DNA of 28,477 nucleotides from Reticulitermes lucifugus (taxonomy: Eukaryota > Arthropoda > Insecta > Blattodea > Rhinotermitidae): contig JAKCWW010007681.1 of the NCBI GenBank assembly GCA_026260175.1, positions 1 to 28,477 on the forward strand, given 5' to 3'. Under the pieces are notes generated by a model that had not been told where the DNA came from, searched no databases, and saw only the letters and a program-made list of their open reading frames with translations. Positions within the stretch are counted from its first letter, which is position 1. Each line of letters opens with the position of its first letter. Both the position numbers and the translations under genes were made by a program. Positions 12,501 to 21,000 of this stretch are shown here, piece after piece.

Positions 12501-15500
12501 CACAGATGAATACTATTTGGGTGCAAAGCTTAAATTGGTATCTGCAGTGCATTTCGCTGCCAATAGGTTATGAAGAAAGTCTCACACAGCTGTATGTAAT
12601 TATGTAATGAGCCACATGTGGCAGAGGATTTGATTTTGGGACAACTTGCAAGTCTTTGGTTTCAGTTTGTATTTACTATACTGTAGACTGTCTTATAAAC
12701 GGACTAATAGTGGGTGTGGGTGGTTCAATAATGCCGATTGTCCAGTACTTTTGAATTATGTGTGTGTGTGTTTGTAGCCAAAGTCGACAAAACAATAATT
12801 CAGTACCGTATAAATAACACTAATGCATACACATAATACAGAAATGTAATTAACTTTGTAGTGAATGTAAATAAATGATAAGGAGACAAGCCTGTGTTGG
12901 TATTCTTACGTATTCCACATAGTCCAATTGCAGACCAAAATTTTCCAAACCAACAGATTTCATCCATTATTTCTGAAGTCCATTCATAAGAGGGTCTACA
13001 GCATGTGAAGTCTGTAGCACCAAGATGAAAAGAAAAGTGGGAGCTTTCTGTAAAATCATTTTTATTAGAAATAAGTGTGGGTTATTAATATGAACAGCTG
13101 AAATCTAGGAACAAATATAATACAGTAGTAGAGAGTGGTTTTTATTTATCTGGAACAAAGCTGTTGATACATTGCAAGTTACTGCACAGTTAGCAAGGAC
13201 GAGTCGTTGCTGATTAGCGGAGGTTCCGATTCCAATCTGGTTTTGTGGCGAGACGTGACAGAGAAACGTCGAGATGAAGCTGAAGAAGCTAGACAGAAAT
13301 TAGTACTTCAAGAACAGGAATTGGCAAACCTGGTGAAGTCAGATCAGCTGTTGGCAGCACTGAAGCTGGCACTGTCTCTAGATCGACCTCTGCAAGTTCT
13401 TCGAATAATCCAAGGTGAGTGCTGTTTTAGAATGAGGAATGGTCTGAAGGAAGTTCCATTAATATTAGTTCACACATACTGGAGTGTTTCTGTGATGAGC
13501 TCAGAAAATTTTTCTTCATATACTCAGATTTGTTCATATTAGTGTTGATAAAATATGATGAGAAATGAAAATTGTAACAACGTGGATGATAGTATTTATT
13601 TGTGTGTTGTTTAAGCACTGTAGCCTGTCCGAATGTTCAGCATTGCTTACTTTGGTGTTGAGGTCACTTTGATTTTGAACAGGTTAGCAGGCAAATTGTT
13701 CCACATCATGGGTGTGTTTTGAGGTGCATTTACCATGTAACTGTAAAAGACAGCTATTAGCCTTGAGAATTTGTAATTGTTGCCCCTAATTTATAAGGAT
13801 GTCTGAAAAAATGAGAAATGCTAAGTTTGGTGTTTATGTTGCTGATATAACTGTGAACATCAAGAATGTTTATGTTCCTTTGTTTGTTCTATGTGCTGAT
13901 TCCTTGGTGCTTCTAGTGGTCTATTGGTACTGTGCTTTGGTGCTCTCAAAGGAATCTCTCTGTTCAAATTACTGTGTGCTTATTTTGCAAACCCCTGTCC
14001 CTTCTTTTTTCTTCTGAAGATATTACTATCTTGTGGTATGTTATACCATCTAGTCTGGTATATTGTTACCAACATTTTGGAGGAACTTGCTCCCCCTATC
14101 TTAAAGGTGGAAGACCTAAGTCATACAAGAAAAATCACTATGATTTTACAGAGGTGCTGAAGCAAGGCCAAGAAGGCTTGCAAGATACAGTAAGGCAGCT
14201 GGAGTGTGACCAAAAGGAGATGCTGCTGAAGTGTGTGACAGTGTGGAACTGCAATAGCAAGAACTGTCATCCTGCACAGGTGAGTTTGGTAGGATCCTGC
14301 AGCATGCTGAGTAAAACGTTAGAGCAGACGTTTCGTAACTGGTACTGGTACAATTTTCACATTATACGAAACCTTCCTACACAGGACACACCAATACATG
14401 CCAGAGGGACGTGATCCTTCTGGATTGAAAACATTGACGTTAGATGTTTTTGTACAGGTAACTGCATTGTAAACAATGACACAAATTTTTACCAGAAATG
14501 TTTTAAGCCTCATACTAGCCATAGCATCCACATTATTATAATTATAGCTGCTATTTTCTGTATTTTATATGTTTTAACATTGTATATGTGAGATTGATGT
14601 GTTGGTGTATTATATTTCTTTGTAATTACGTCTCCCTGAGAATGGCGATTTATTGCCGAAACATGTAGGAGGGTTCAGGTGTATGTAACTTATAATTTTA
14701 TTATGTGCGTATGTTGGTGTATGTAAATAATTACAAGCACAATGCACGGAATGAATAATATTAAATTCACATTTTTGCTTTAGTTTTTGGTAACATATAG
14801 GGTTTTTTTTTACTAAGTATAGTGGCTAATTGGTTGTAAAATTGTTCATTGAAGCGTGGCAAGGGAAGGAAATGATAGAAATGGGTTTAAATGAAACTAG
14901 TAAAAAAAAAAGTAAGTAAATAACAATAAATTAACTTACAGAAATTAAAACAAATGTATGTCTGTGTTCAGTTATTTGAAAGTGTAAAATGAGGTGCAGG
15001 TATGTAATTAATATTTTTGTTTAAAGAAGTTGAGTCTATAAACAAATGTGCCTCTCTAGTGCTTAGTACATGTTCAAATTGCAATTTAGTGAGGTATTAG
15101 AATCTTTCTTCTCCCATTGTTTATAACTCATTTACCCCCAACCTGTTTGTGTGTCATTCTTAGGGATCTAAGCAATGTCATTGCCTAAGTTGTTACATGG
15201 TGAAAGGACTATAAAACGAAATAAATATTCAGAGTTTATATTCAGTTACTGGTATAAACAATACCTTTGGTATATTTCTTAATGTCAAAAGGAATTTGTG
15301 GCCTCAGTGGCAGACATGTTGATGCAAAGGGAAACTTCTTTCCACACAAATGTTCACACATAAAATGAGAACAGACATAGAACTCCTGGCAATATGAGGG
15401 GTTTTTATGCCAGCTAAATTCCATATATGTATTAACTTCCAGGCATACATGCAGACAAATATGTCAAGTGCTGACATGTTGTGACACAATAACCTATCAA

Positions 15501-15893
15501 CAGGTGAAGATAACATTTCTTAACCTGCTAGCAGCACAGACCTCCACCATAATATTGCTTCAGTGTCCTGTCTGTTGTAGGCATATGTATTTTTTTAATG
15601 TGACCATTGAATTCTACTGTGTTTGAAATATCTCAACAAAAGTTTTAAATGGACATTTAGTTTGAAAAGGAAACTATTGACTTTTTCAGCTAGTGATTTC
15701 TATCTTGTTGGATGACTTGTCAAGTGGGGCCCTCAAGGTACAAGGATTTTCCAGGACATTAGAAGGAACTTTACCCTATACAGAGCGCCACTTCAAGAGA
15801 TTAACGCAACTGTTGCAGGACCTGCATCTCCTGCAGTACACTGCAGCATGCATGCAACCTCAATTTCAGGGAGGAGGTGATGTGTTAAAATAG
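525..15893 (+). CDS. Tbl3: TBL3 / UTP13 homologue, U3 snoRNP WD40 protein (complete, 15 exons)
   Basis: Joined coding exons: 525-550, 748-799, 1079-1289, 1964-2138, 3779-3937, 4615-4790, 5017-5216, 6601-6804, 8352-8538, 9610-9782, 10747-10905, 11652-11817, 13190-13414, 14152-14279, 15690-15893. All introns are GT-AG, every junction keeps frame, and the total is 2445 nt (814 aa). The product matches animal transducin beta-like 3 throughout: an FYTGG N-terminal motif, about 12-13 WD40 blades (blade ends such as VRIWD, IILWD, VRLW, IKLWA, LKLWN, LVLWRD), the conserved NDKLIATGSQD and GHKRGVWCVQFSP blocks, then the Utp13 C-terminal domain (about residues 645-795, with LALSLDRP and LPYTERHFKRL). 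Family knowledge: a nucleolar scaffold of the UTP-B subcomplex of the small-subunit processome, needed for 18S pre-rRNA processing. Human TBL3 is of similar length (808 aa). The ATG at 525 gives an N-terminus (MGSRKLKEAFEVDSKY) like other insect homologues. Identification is very secure; exact splice sites were read by eye. Confidence 0.95.
748..799 (+). CDS. Tbl3: TBL3 exon 2
   Basis: Acceptor TTTTTATAG, donor GTAAGA. Encodes FEVDSKYGAFYTGGQVE, the conserved lead-in to the first propeller. Phase 2 in, phase 0 out. Confidence 0.9.
870..945 (+). repeat. SINE family 1, partial copy in TBL3 intron 2
   Basis: The stretch with TGAGGTTAAGAGTGAG, GTAGCTATACCTCC and CTTCATGGCATGAA matches the 3' end of the tRNA-derived SINE seen complete at 18246-18531 and 22457-22749 (read on their minus strand). 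The tRNA-like head is absent, so this is a truncated copy. Confidence 0.6.
1079..1289 (+). CDS. Tbl3: TBL3 exon 3, WD40 blade 1
   Basis: Begins WTSSGQQLLCQCGG after acceptor ATTTACAG and ends FKLWKWR before GTGTGT. It contains an acidic EEEEDSED insert followed by the conserved LSPDNEQ block. Confidence 0.93.
1290..1963 (+). other. TBL3 intron 3
   Basis: AT-rich intronic sequence; I see no gene or defined element in it. Confidence 0.6.
1964..2138 (+). CDS. Tbl3: TBL3 exon 4, WD40 blade 2
   Basis: Encodes DGSLIKQWKSVHKGPV through the complete blade end GGTDSNVRIWDL. Acceptor CATTCTTCAG, donor GTGTGT; the split AGT codon joins to exon 5. Confidence 0.93.
2139..3778 (+). other. TBL3 intron 4
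   Basis: Longest TBL3 intron. It has no exon-like reading frame. At about 3225-3270, 3300-3350 and 3530-3590 related segments recur (ACATTTGTCA, ATGGGACACAAAC, TAAGAA), suggesting an old diverged local duplication. Otherwise unremarkable. Confidence 0.5.
3779..3937 (+). CDS. Tbl3: TBL3 exon 5, WD40 blade 3
   Basis: Encodes VVQFNNDLVFAAGDDAAIRA-WD, then GHFSKVTALVFHED, the start of the next blade. Acceptor GTGCTTGCAG, donor GTGAGT. Confidence 0.93.
3938..4614 (+). other. TBL3 intron 5
   Basis: AT-rich intron; small open frames only and no recognisable element. Confidence 0.55.
4615..4790 (+). CDS. Tbl3: TBL3 exon 6, WD40 blade 4 and linker
   Basis: Encodes SCGRDRVIILWDLSSG, TLPVFEGLEGLVLLP (a highly conserved TBL3 segment) and a basic loop GHKKNLKGG. 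Acceptor GATTTTCAG, donor GTATTT. Confidence 0.93.
5017..5216 (+). CDS. Tbl3: TBL3 exon 7, WD40 blades 5-6
   Basis: Encodes VVRIWEVTEGHEVFTQ and then the conserved ISADHNIIIHQLE. Acceptor ATATTGCAG, donor GTATTG; ends in phase 0 after EKQ. Confidence 0.92.
5835..5947. repeat. Near-perfect 27-bp palindrome in TBL3 intron 7, bracketed by a 12-bp direct repeat
   Basis: Left arm 5847-5873 is exactly the reverse complement of right arm 5876-5902 (27 of 27 bases), with only the two bases AG between the arms. The 12-mer TTAATTTGAAAC occurs at 5835-5846, directly against the left arm, and again at 5936-5947. This could be a fold-back insertion with a target duplication, or a palindrome that arose in place. 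The rest of intron 7 (5217-6600) shows nothing recognisable. Confidence 0.9.
6601..6804 (+). CDS. Tbl3: TBL3 exon 8, WD40 blade 7
   Basis: Begins LVGFSDEVLDVVLLG (start of the second propeller) and includes ATNSVDIKLYNL and LLRGHTDLVLTL. It ends SGAK, which joins DNSVRLW in exon 9, matching the family. Confidence 0.93.
6805..8351 (+). other. TBL3 intron 8
   Basis: Contains the coding-like island at 7098-7390. From about 7480 to 8351 it is AT-rich with nothing recognisable. Confidence 0.5.
7098..7390 (+). other. Unidentified coding-like, less AT-rich island in TBL3 intron 8
   Basis: Two overlapping + frames stay open: one at 7098-7328 ending HPSKPGC, and one at about 7187-7390 ending NSGYIPKGK. 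The composition (CCAGACCCCGGCACTACCAAGG, CTCGAGAAAAATACACAACTAACC) differs from the surrounding intron. I do not recognise the protein. It looks like a frameshifted fragment of a mobile-element or other inserted coding sequence and has no visible splice link to TBL3. Confidence 0.35.
8352..8538 (+). CDS. Tbl3: TBL3 exon 9, WD40 blade 8
   Basis: Encodes DNSVRLWLMDP, HTLSVGSVAFSQ and SVSQDLCLKLWRIPKKL. Acceptor TGTCTACAG, donor GTAACA, phase 1 out. Confidence 0.93.
8539..9609 (+). other. TBL3 intron 9
   Basis: AT-rich; no gene or defined repeat seen. The acceptor region has two AGs 14 bases apart (9594-9595 and 9608-9609); only the second keeps frame. Confidence 0.55.
9610..9782 (+). CDS. Tbl3: TBL3 exon 10, WD40 blade 9
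   Basis: The acceptor is the AG at 9608-9609; the upstream AG at 9594-9595 is out of frame. Encodes a variable spacer, then AHEKDINSVSVSPNDKLIAT and GSQDKTAK, near-identical to the family block. Confidence 0.88.
10122..10190. repeat. Two-copy 34-bp tandem duplication in TBL3 intron 10
   Basis: Units start near 10122 and 10156; each reads about AACC(C/T)GAAGTTTTGTAAC followed by ATGGT-ACAG-CCCA, with a few substitutions, and a fragment of a third follows. The rest of intron 10 (9783-10746) shows nothing recognisable. Confidence 0.75.
10747..10905 (+). CDS. Tbl3: TBL3 exon 11, WD40 blade 10
   Basis: Starts LWAAEGLTLLGVLRGHKRG, followed by VWCVQFSPVDRVL and SSADCCIKLWAVED. Acceptor GTTTCAG, donor GTAGTT. 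Confidence 0.94.
11488..11560 (+). repeat. SINE family 1, partial copy in TBL3 intron 11
   Basis: GTGCTGAGGTTAGGAATG, then CTATAACTCCACTCCCC and TATATG, aligns with the 3' portion of SINE family 1. It is truncated and diverged, with no tRNA-like head. A sequence of the type CCTGAGGATGGAAACG at about 11252 lies just upstream. Confidence 0.55.
11652..11817 (+). CDS. Tbl3: TBL3 exon 12, WD40 blade 11
   Basis: Encodes TLEGHDSSVLRAEFISQG and AGADGLLKLWNIKTSECTAT, then HDGRIWALT. Acceptor AATATTGCAG, donor GTTTGT. Confidence 0.94.
11818..13189 (+). other. TBL3 intron 12
   Basis: AT-rich, with a short TG run near 12759. No gene or defined element seen. Confidence 0.55.
13190..13414 (+). CDS. Tbl3: TBL3 exon 13, last WD40 blade and start of Utp13 domain
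   Basis: Encodes SGGSDSNLVLWRDVTEKRR, a charged helical linker, then LAALKLALSLDRPLQVLRII of the Utp13 domain. Acceptor TGCACAG, donor GTGAGT. Confidence 0.94.
13902..13965 (+). repeat. Fragment of unnamed interspersed repeat (copy 1) in TBL3 intron 13
   Basis: A 64-base stretch (from CCTTGGTGCTTCTAGTGG through CTCAAAGGAATCTC) aligns without gaps to 21829-21892, 48 of 64 bases identical by eye. Family unknown. Confidence 0.55.
14152..14279 (+). CDS. Tbl3: TBL3 exon 14, Utp13 domain
   Basis: Encodes EVLKQGQEGL, RQLECDQKEMLLKCVTVWN and NSKNCHPAQ, matching the family DQKE / VTWN / H-AQ pattern. Acceptor GATTTTACAG, donor GTGAGT. Confidence 0.92.
14310..14700 (+). repeat. Retroelement-like remnant in TBL3 intron 14
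   Basis: Contains CCCTGAGAATGGCGATTTAT followed by TGCCGAAACATGTAGGAGGG. This 'stop-and-gccgaaac' pattern is what I associate with the ends of Penelope-like or other non-LTR elements in animals. The 14-mer CCGAAACATGTAGG recurs at 24574. No reverse-transcriptase frame is present. The rest of intron 14 to 15689 is AT-rich and empty. Confidence 0.4.
15690..15893 (+). CDS. Tbl3: TBL3 exon 15 (C-terminus, stop)
   Basis: Acceptor CTTTTTCAG. Encodes LVISILLDDLSSGAL, LEGTLPYTERHFKRLTQLLQ and the tail DVLK, then TAG at 15891-15893. Confidence 0.93.
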   Translation, partial: LVISILLDDLSSGALKVQGFSRTLEGTLPYTERHFKRLTQLLQDLHLLQYTAACMQPQFQGGGDVLK

Positions 15894-16902
15894 TGGTGAG
15901 TAATCTGCATGCTGTCCGTGTCTCTTTTCCTTGCACTGAAATGCCACTGAGATCTTAAAACTCGTTCCAGAGAAAGCACAGTTGGAAACTTTTAAACAGT
16001 TGTAGATACCCAACAAATTTGTTATATGTAAATACTTCAATATTATCAATGGGATTTTTGTCTTCACTGTGATCCAATAATATTCGAGGAAATGTCAGTA
16101 TGACACATATTGGAAGGATTTATGTATAACTTTTATTATACAAATGAAAGTTGTTTAGTATGAAAATTTGTATGTAGTGCATACCTTGCCAATTATATCA
16201 CATATGAACTGTGTTAGCTCAATCAATTGACAAGCTATGGGCTGGACATTTATCAGCTTTTGAAGTTGATGAAGGGCTTGGACTCATTTAAGCTGGCATC
16301 AAGGTGTTTGAGGACACTGATTCATACGAACAGCAGCAGCAACAGCTAGACAAGGAATTATGAGGATTCTTGCTTCCTACAAGGAGATGAAATTCTGAAG
16401 GAGAAGAAGATATCTTTGTCCCACCAGAATTCAGTTTTTGATTTCTTCAAGTCATCTTCAAGGACTTGTGCATCCAGATGACCTGCCTGCAGTTGAAGAG
16501 GAAGTGCCTCCGTATTAAATTGCCATTAGTTTGTAAGATTTCGTACTTTTTGTAAGTTTTACAAAGGTACAAATATGTCTTTTTTTGTTGGTCAAAACAT
16601 TGTCTGTCACCACTGTCCCCAATGGAACATTGCATTTGTGACAAAATCTGTCTTGACTTACGTCATATTGACTAACTTTGGGGTCTCAGAACCACCTATG
16701 ATGGAACTTAGGTGGGTGACTGTAATGATATTGAAAGTTCTTGAAGTTGCATCTTGTATATTGAATGGTAGTGCATTGGTGTTACTGAGGCACAAAATAA
16801 AAATAAAACAAAAGCAGATCTAAATTTTGCTTTGTCACTGTATCCTCAGTGCTCCATTGAATTTATAAACATGCTAACATTAGTATTAAATTCTCTGTAC
16901 TG
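15894..16902 (+). other. TBL3 3' flank / convergent intergenic region, left part
   Basis: Probable TBL3 3' UTR up to about 16.8 kb. At about 16240-16510 short open stretches with a CAG-rich run (CAGCAGCAGCAACAG at 16331) look like decayed coding sequence, but stops interrupt every frame and I cannot name a family. Confidence 0.4.
16796..16807 (+). terminator. Candidate TBL3 poly(A) signals (two adjacent AATAAA)
   Basis: Two AATAAA hexamers at 16796-16801 and 16802-16807 are the first canonical signals I see after the TBL3 stop. They would give a 3' UTR of about 0.9 kb. Placement is inferred from the motif only. Confidence 0.4.
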
Positions 16903-17067
16903 CAGAGGTCAACAAATTTTTCAAAAATGCAGGAACCATGTCAAAATTCTAGGCACCGTAAGAGTGACATGAAACAAGTTCCATACTGGGGACTCACAAC
17001 TGTTAAGTGCCATTGTATAAAATTTAGTCACCCAGGCATCTTGGTGTCAAGGATTTGTGCACCCCTG
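16903..17067. mobile_element. 165-bp hAT-type MITE with 8-bp target duplication
   Basis: The left end CAGAGGTCAACAAAT and the reverse complement of the right end CAGGGGTGCACAAAT form terminal inverted repeats of the hAT form. Direct 8-bp flanks are CTGTACTG (16895-16902) and CTGTAGTG (17068-17075), 7 of 8 identical. No coding capacity. The TA-centred target matches the Buster branch of hAT. An old, diverged, non-autonomous copy. Confidence 0.75.
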
Positions 17068-17766
17068 CTGTAGTGACAATTCAGACAATTGTAAAAAATT
17101 TAATATAGTAAATTTTCTACCTTCTGTCTAAATGATGTGTTGGAGATATGTTTGTAAATTGTTAAATATATATTAAAGTTAATTACTATGAGTTAACATT
17201 GTTCTCTTCTTCTGCCCTCTTCATTTAATCCTTCCATTCCTGTATGCAGGGTTGACGTTTTTTCTAGTGCTTTTTCTGACTAAGGCTGGCTAATAATATG
17301 TCATGACCAGGACAAAATAATTTTCTTTCTGAACGCACTTCAAGCAGGTAGTTTTTCATCTGTCACTAAATGATGTATGTGGGTGCCTTTTGCGATTGTC
17401 TGGATGTGTGTAGGTTGTTTGCTGTTCTTTGTTTCTTTTACATTGACATACCACAAACTGCTAGTGTGCTGCAAAAGGTGGGTGGTCTGACAGGTAGGCC
17501 AACAGCAGTGTTTCTGGCAGTGGAAGTGTTGAATGGGAAAGTCTGGTTAGAAAACATCACAATGAAGAAGTGCTGAAAGTATCTTATGAAGTAGGTGAAA
17601 TGTATTCTGTTAAAGAAAAGTTGTATTTGATAGTCATGTAAGAGTGTATTGAGGTTTGGTGTATATCTTAACAGTGCCAGTAATGTGTCTTTATCATGAC
17701 CACTCTGCCATTTTTACGTTTGACACATGACCTTTGCATTTATGTCTTAAAACAGGCAGATAGGTG
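17068..17766. other. Intergenic region, right part (downstream of the RING ligase)
   Basis: Lies after the minus-strand gene's stop. TTTAAT at 17224-17229 reads ATTAAA on the minus strand and could be its poly(A) signal. The + frame at 17370-17576 has no recognisable product and is not called. Confidence 0.4.
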
Positions 17767-18034
17767 TCATAATGGTTGTTTGCAGAGTGGGCACTGGGCA
17801 AACTGAATGATGCACTTGCGAAGACACTGCCCATGGAAGATGTGTGAGCAAGGGGTGATGCGGACAGCAAAGAGACGCATGTCATCAAGACAGATGGGGC
17901 AGGTTGTGTCTCCTCGTTCTGCCATCTGCTGCAGTGTGGCCAGTGGGAAGAGTGAAATTACAGCTCTCTGTGTTGAAAGAGGACGCCAGTATCTGTCCAG
18001 TACTTGTTGCCCACACACATAGACATTGGTGTAC
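17767..18034 (-). CDS. RING ligase last exon: RING-H2 finger and stop
   Basis: The acceptor AAAAG just before 18034 gives GGG at the joint, then YTNVYVCGQQVLDRYW, a linker and the RING (17901-17782): CPIC, CSH, H, C, CPLC, all eight ligands present. It ends KQPL then TGA, with almost no tail after the finger. Confidence 0.85.
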
Positions 18035-21000
18035 CTTTTGACACAGAAACATAAATTAATGACTTGTTTCTGTACATTTGAAATGCTGTAATTAACACTG
18101 GGGTCTGGGATAGCTTCTGCCAGAATTAGTCACAGAAAAGTAAAAAATAGCAACTTATGGTATGGCATTATACACAGTGAACACAAAGCAGCTGTATGAT
18201 TTTCACACATGTAATCTATAGTACTTATATACCACTGTAATATAGGTAGAAAAAGTAAAGTCCCAGTCTGTGCCATGAAGGCATATAGGGGGAGTAGAGG
18301 TACAGTTCAGTCATTCATAACCTTGACATTAGGTGAGGTAAGTGCTTAACTTCACTCTGGCTGCTTTACTGCGAGGAAAGAACCTTAGTACCTAGTGATT
18401 GGGAGGCTGGGTAGGCCTCAGAGCTTGTCTGGATGTTCTGAAGAAGAGAAAAACTCTTGCCCCTGCAGGGATTTGAACCCTGGACTGTCCAGTTTGTAAC
18501 CTAGCAGCTATACTATGCTGCCCCGGCTCCTACTGTAATATAGACATGACACTAAATATTAGTGACTACAAGATGATTTTAATATGGCTGTCCTGTGATG
18601 TGGCGGATGTCATGGTTATATTTATTATTCTGCCACACACATTGTAAAATGTCAGCCATAAATTTTTTATGGCTTCTGTAATGTTATGTGTTTTATTAAA
18701 ATCTCTTAGTAAGGGTGCTGGATTGCTGTTTTCTTTAACATATTCCCATAACTAGAACTTGGCTAATGCCAAGTTATGTGACCAAGAAGGCCAGGAATTT
18801 CTGTCCATCTCAATTCACTATCTTGGGAACTCACTATTTCAAATTTTTTTTGGAAAACTTTGTGACTGGAGTTATATGCCTTGACATGATCTGTGATTTT
18901 CTGATATCTCAAAACAAAGGGCACATTGCACAGTGAAAATGTTTCAGCGTGTGGTGAGTGGCTAATTCACTCTGGTATGTATTTCAAGACAGAAAATTAT
19001 ATGGTTCGACGTGTATCAAAAGTAGAAAATCCACTTTGTGTTTACTGTATATTAAAAGTCTAAGTATGAGAATAGTTCAGAAAGTCAGGTATACAAGTGC
19101 CATAAGTTTACATCAATACATTTACATACGGAGTGCATATTTCATCAGTTCCCCAAACACAGGAATATACAAGCCTTTAATGAAAGTCTCTGTAATGGGG
19201 TTGTCATTTAAATTGATGTTTACTGTATGGAGGTGTATAGGTAACTTACCCAACAATGATGCACAGTGTCCAGTAATTTAACTGCCATATTGCTGCCAGT
19301 ACGAGTGTAGCTGACAGTGCAACTGCGCTGCCATATATGGCGAGAGGAATCCAGAATTCTTCAAATCCTTCAAGCACCTGGAGCTCTAAACTTCTTACGG
19401 CTGAGACAATAAATGTCTCTTCCCCAACTGCTCCTGTAAGTGTAGCAATTACTTGCACATTGTTCTGAAGAAAATGTTTCATACTTTTATGTAACAAAAA
19501 TCTCTTCCTAACATATTTCAGGTATCTTATAAGGAGAGAGAGACAGGCCATGCCATGGCTGAAGCGGTAACTTGCCACACTCTCACTGAAGGCGTGGGTT
19601 CAATCCCAGGCCAGTCCATGTGGGATTTGTAATGTATAAAAATGGCATTAGGACTGGTTCTTCTCTGAGCACTTCGGTTTTCCCCTGTCAATGTCATTTC
19701 ACCATTGCTCCATACTCATTAATTAATGTGTTACTGATGCCATGTAATGACAGTATCAATAAATAACAGACATAAAAAGAAGTGGGCTCATGGTATAATG
19801 TCCATTTTTCTGTCTCCCACACCCACCTTTTAGAGTGTGAAATGTTTCAGACAAAAATTGTGGAGGAGATCAAAACACACATTTTATGTTAAATAACTTT
19901 TTTCCTGACAATCATGCCGATTATGAGATAATGTGGAAACGTGTAGAGCCAGACAGGTCACAGACAATATAATGCAGCACATTGCATGCTGGGTAAATGA
20001 GGTTATGTGTAATACATATTACTTTTCTACGGCAACAGTTGCCTGTCTTATTATTATTATGTCTCTACCATCAGTAGTACCAACATAACTATTTGAGCTT
20101 CTGAGATGGAATGCTGTATGGTAGTGAGGCTTAGAAAAATTGTCAAGGGGATTATGATGGGAAGGTTATGTAGCTTGAATGGCAGAAACCAGACATTTGT
20201 AAACTGTTTGTGCATATAAAGACTTGGAAATGTGAGGGAGGATCATAGCAAAAGACAAGAAGCAAGTTGCAACAATTTGAACTGGCCCAAGATTATTGGG
20301 GTATGGCAGCCTTTCTGATAATAGTGTTGAGTACTGGATTGGGTAAGCAGAACTTTGGGTTTTGGTTTTGATGGGAAAAAGAGTTCAGGCATAATGTTGT
20401 GCTAACACAGCGGACCTATGGTGCAAGAACTAAGCAAGAAATGGAGAAAATTATTTACTGAAGTAACAGCATAATTTGTGCTTATAACCAAGGACTGTTA
20501 CAGATATTAAAAGTTTGAGATGGATTAAACATTCAACAAAATGCAAGCAGTAAGAAATAGATGCAACACTGAGCACAAAACGCTGAGTTTTCATAAAATC
20601 GATCCAGAGAGTGAAGTATATTAAACTGGTTCAGTGTAGAAAAAAGAGGCAGGATTTTGTTTGGGGTGTGTTGAACATACAGATTGTATGAGAATGGAAA
20701 TGTCCGTGACCAGCTGAATATGAAATGCATAGAGAAGGCATTAATTTGCTATAAATGTAAAATAAAGTTGTCTATGCATGCCATGAAAGCATAATGGAGG
20801 ATTTGACTTGTAGCTCCATGCATTCTTAAACTGAACACTAGATGGCCGTGCATTGTAAGCTTCATGCCCTGGCCACTTAACCCCAGTGGTAAGAGCACCT
20901 GTCACCTGTTGAATAACTGACTGGGTTGGTCACAGAGCCAGTCTGAGGGTTTTGAGTAGCGAAAAATCTCTTACCTCTGCCAAGAATTGAACTGCAATTC

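Noticed and set aside
13932..14414. 160-residue + frame around TBL3 exon 14
   Set aside because: Only 14152-14279 is exon, and in that stretch the frame coincides with TBL3. The flanks are intron read-through, with a repeat fragment on the left.
16240..16520. Possible coding remnant with a CAG run after TBL3
   Set aside because: Stops in all frames and no family match that I can name; described only as part of the 3' flank.
18468..18531. tRNA gene
   Set aside because: The A- and B-box-like motifs belong to a SINE head; the cloverleaf is not intact, and the unit has a long non-tRNA body with a target duplication.
20120..20760. Possible retrotransposon coding remnant in the ligase intron
   Set aside because: A few phrases look LINE-like when translated, but no motif is clear and stops are frequent.
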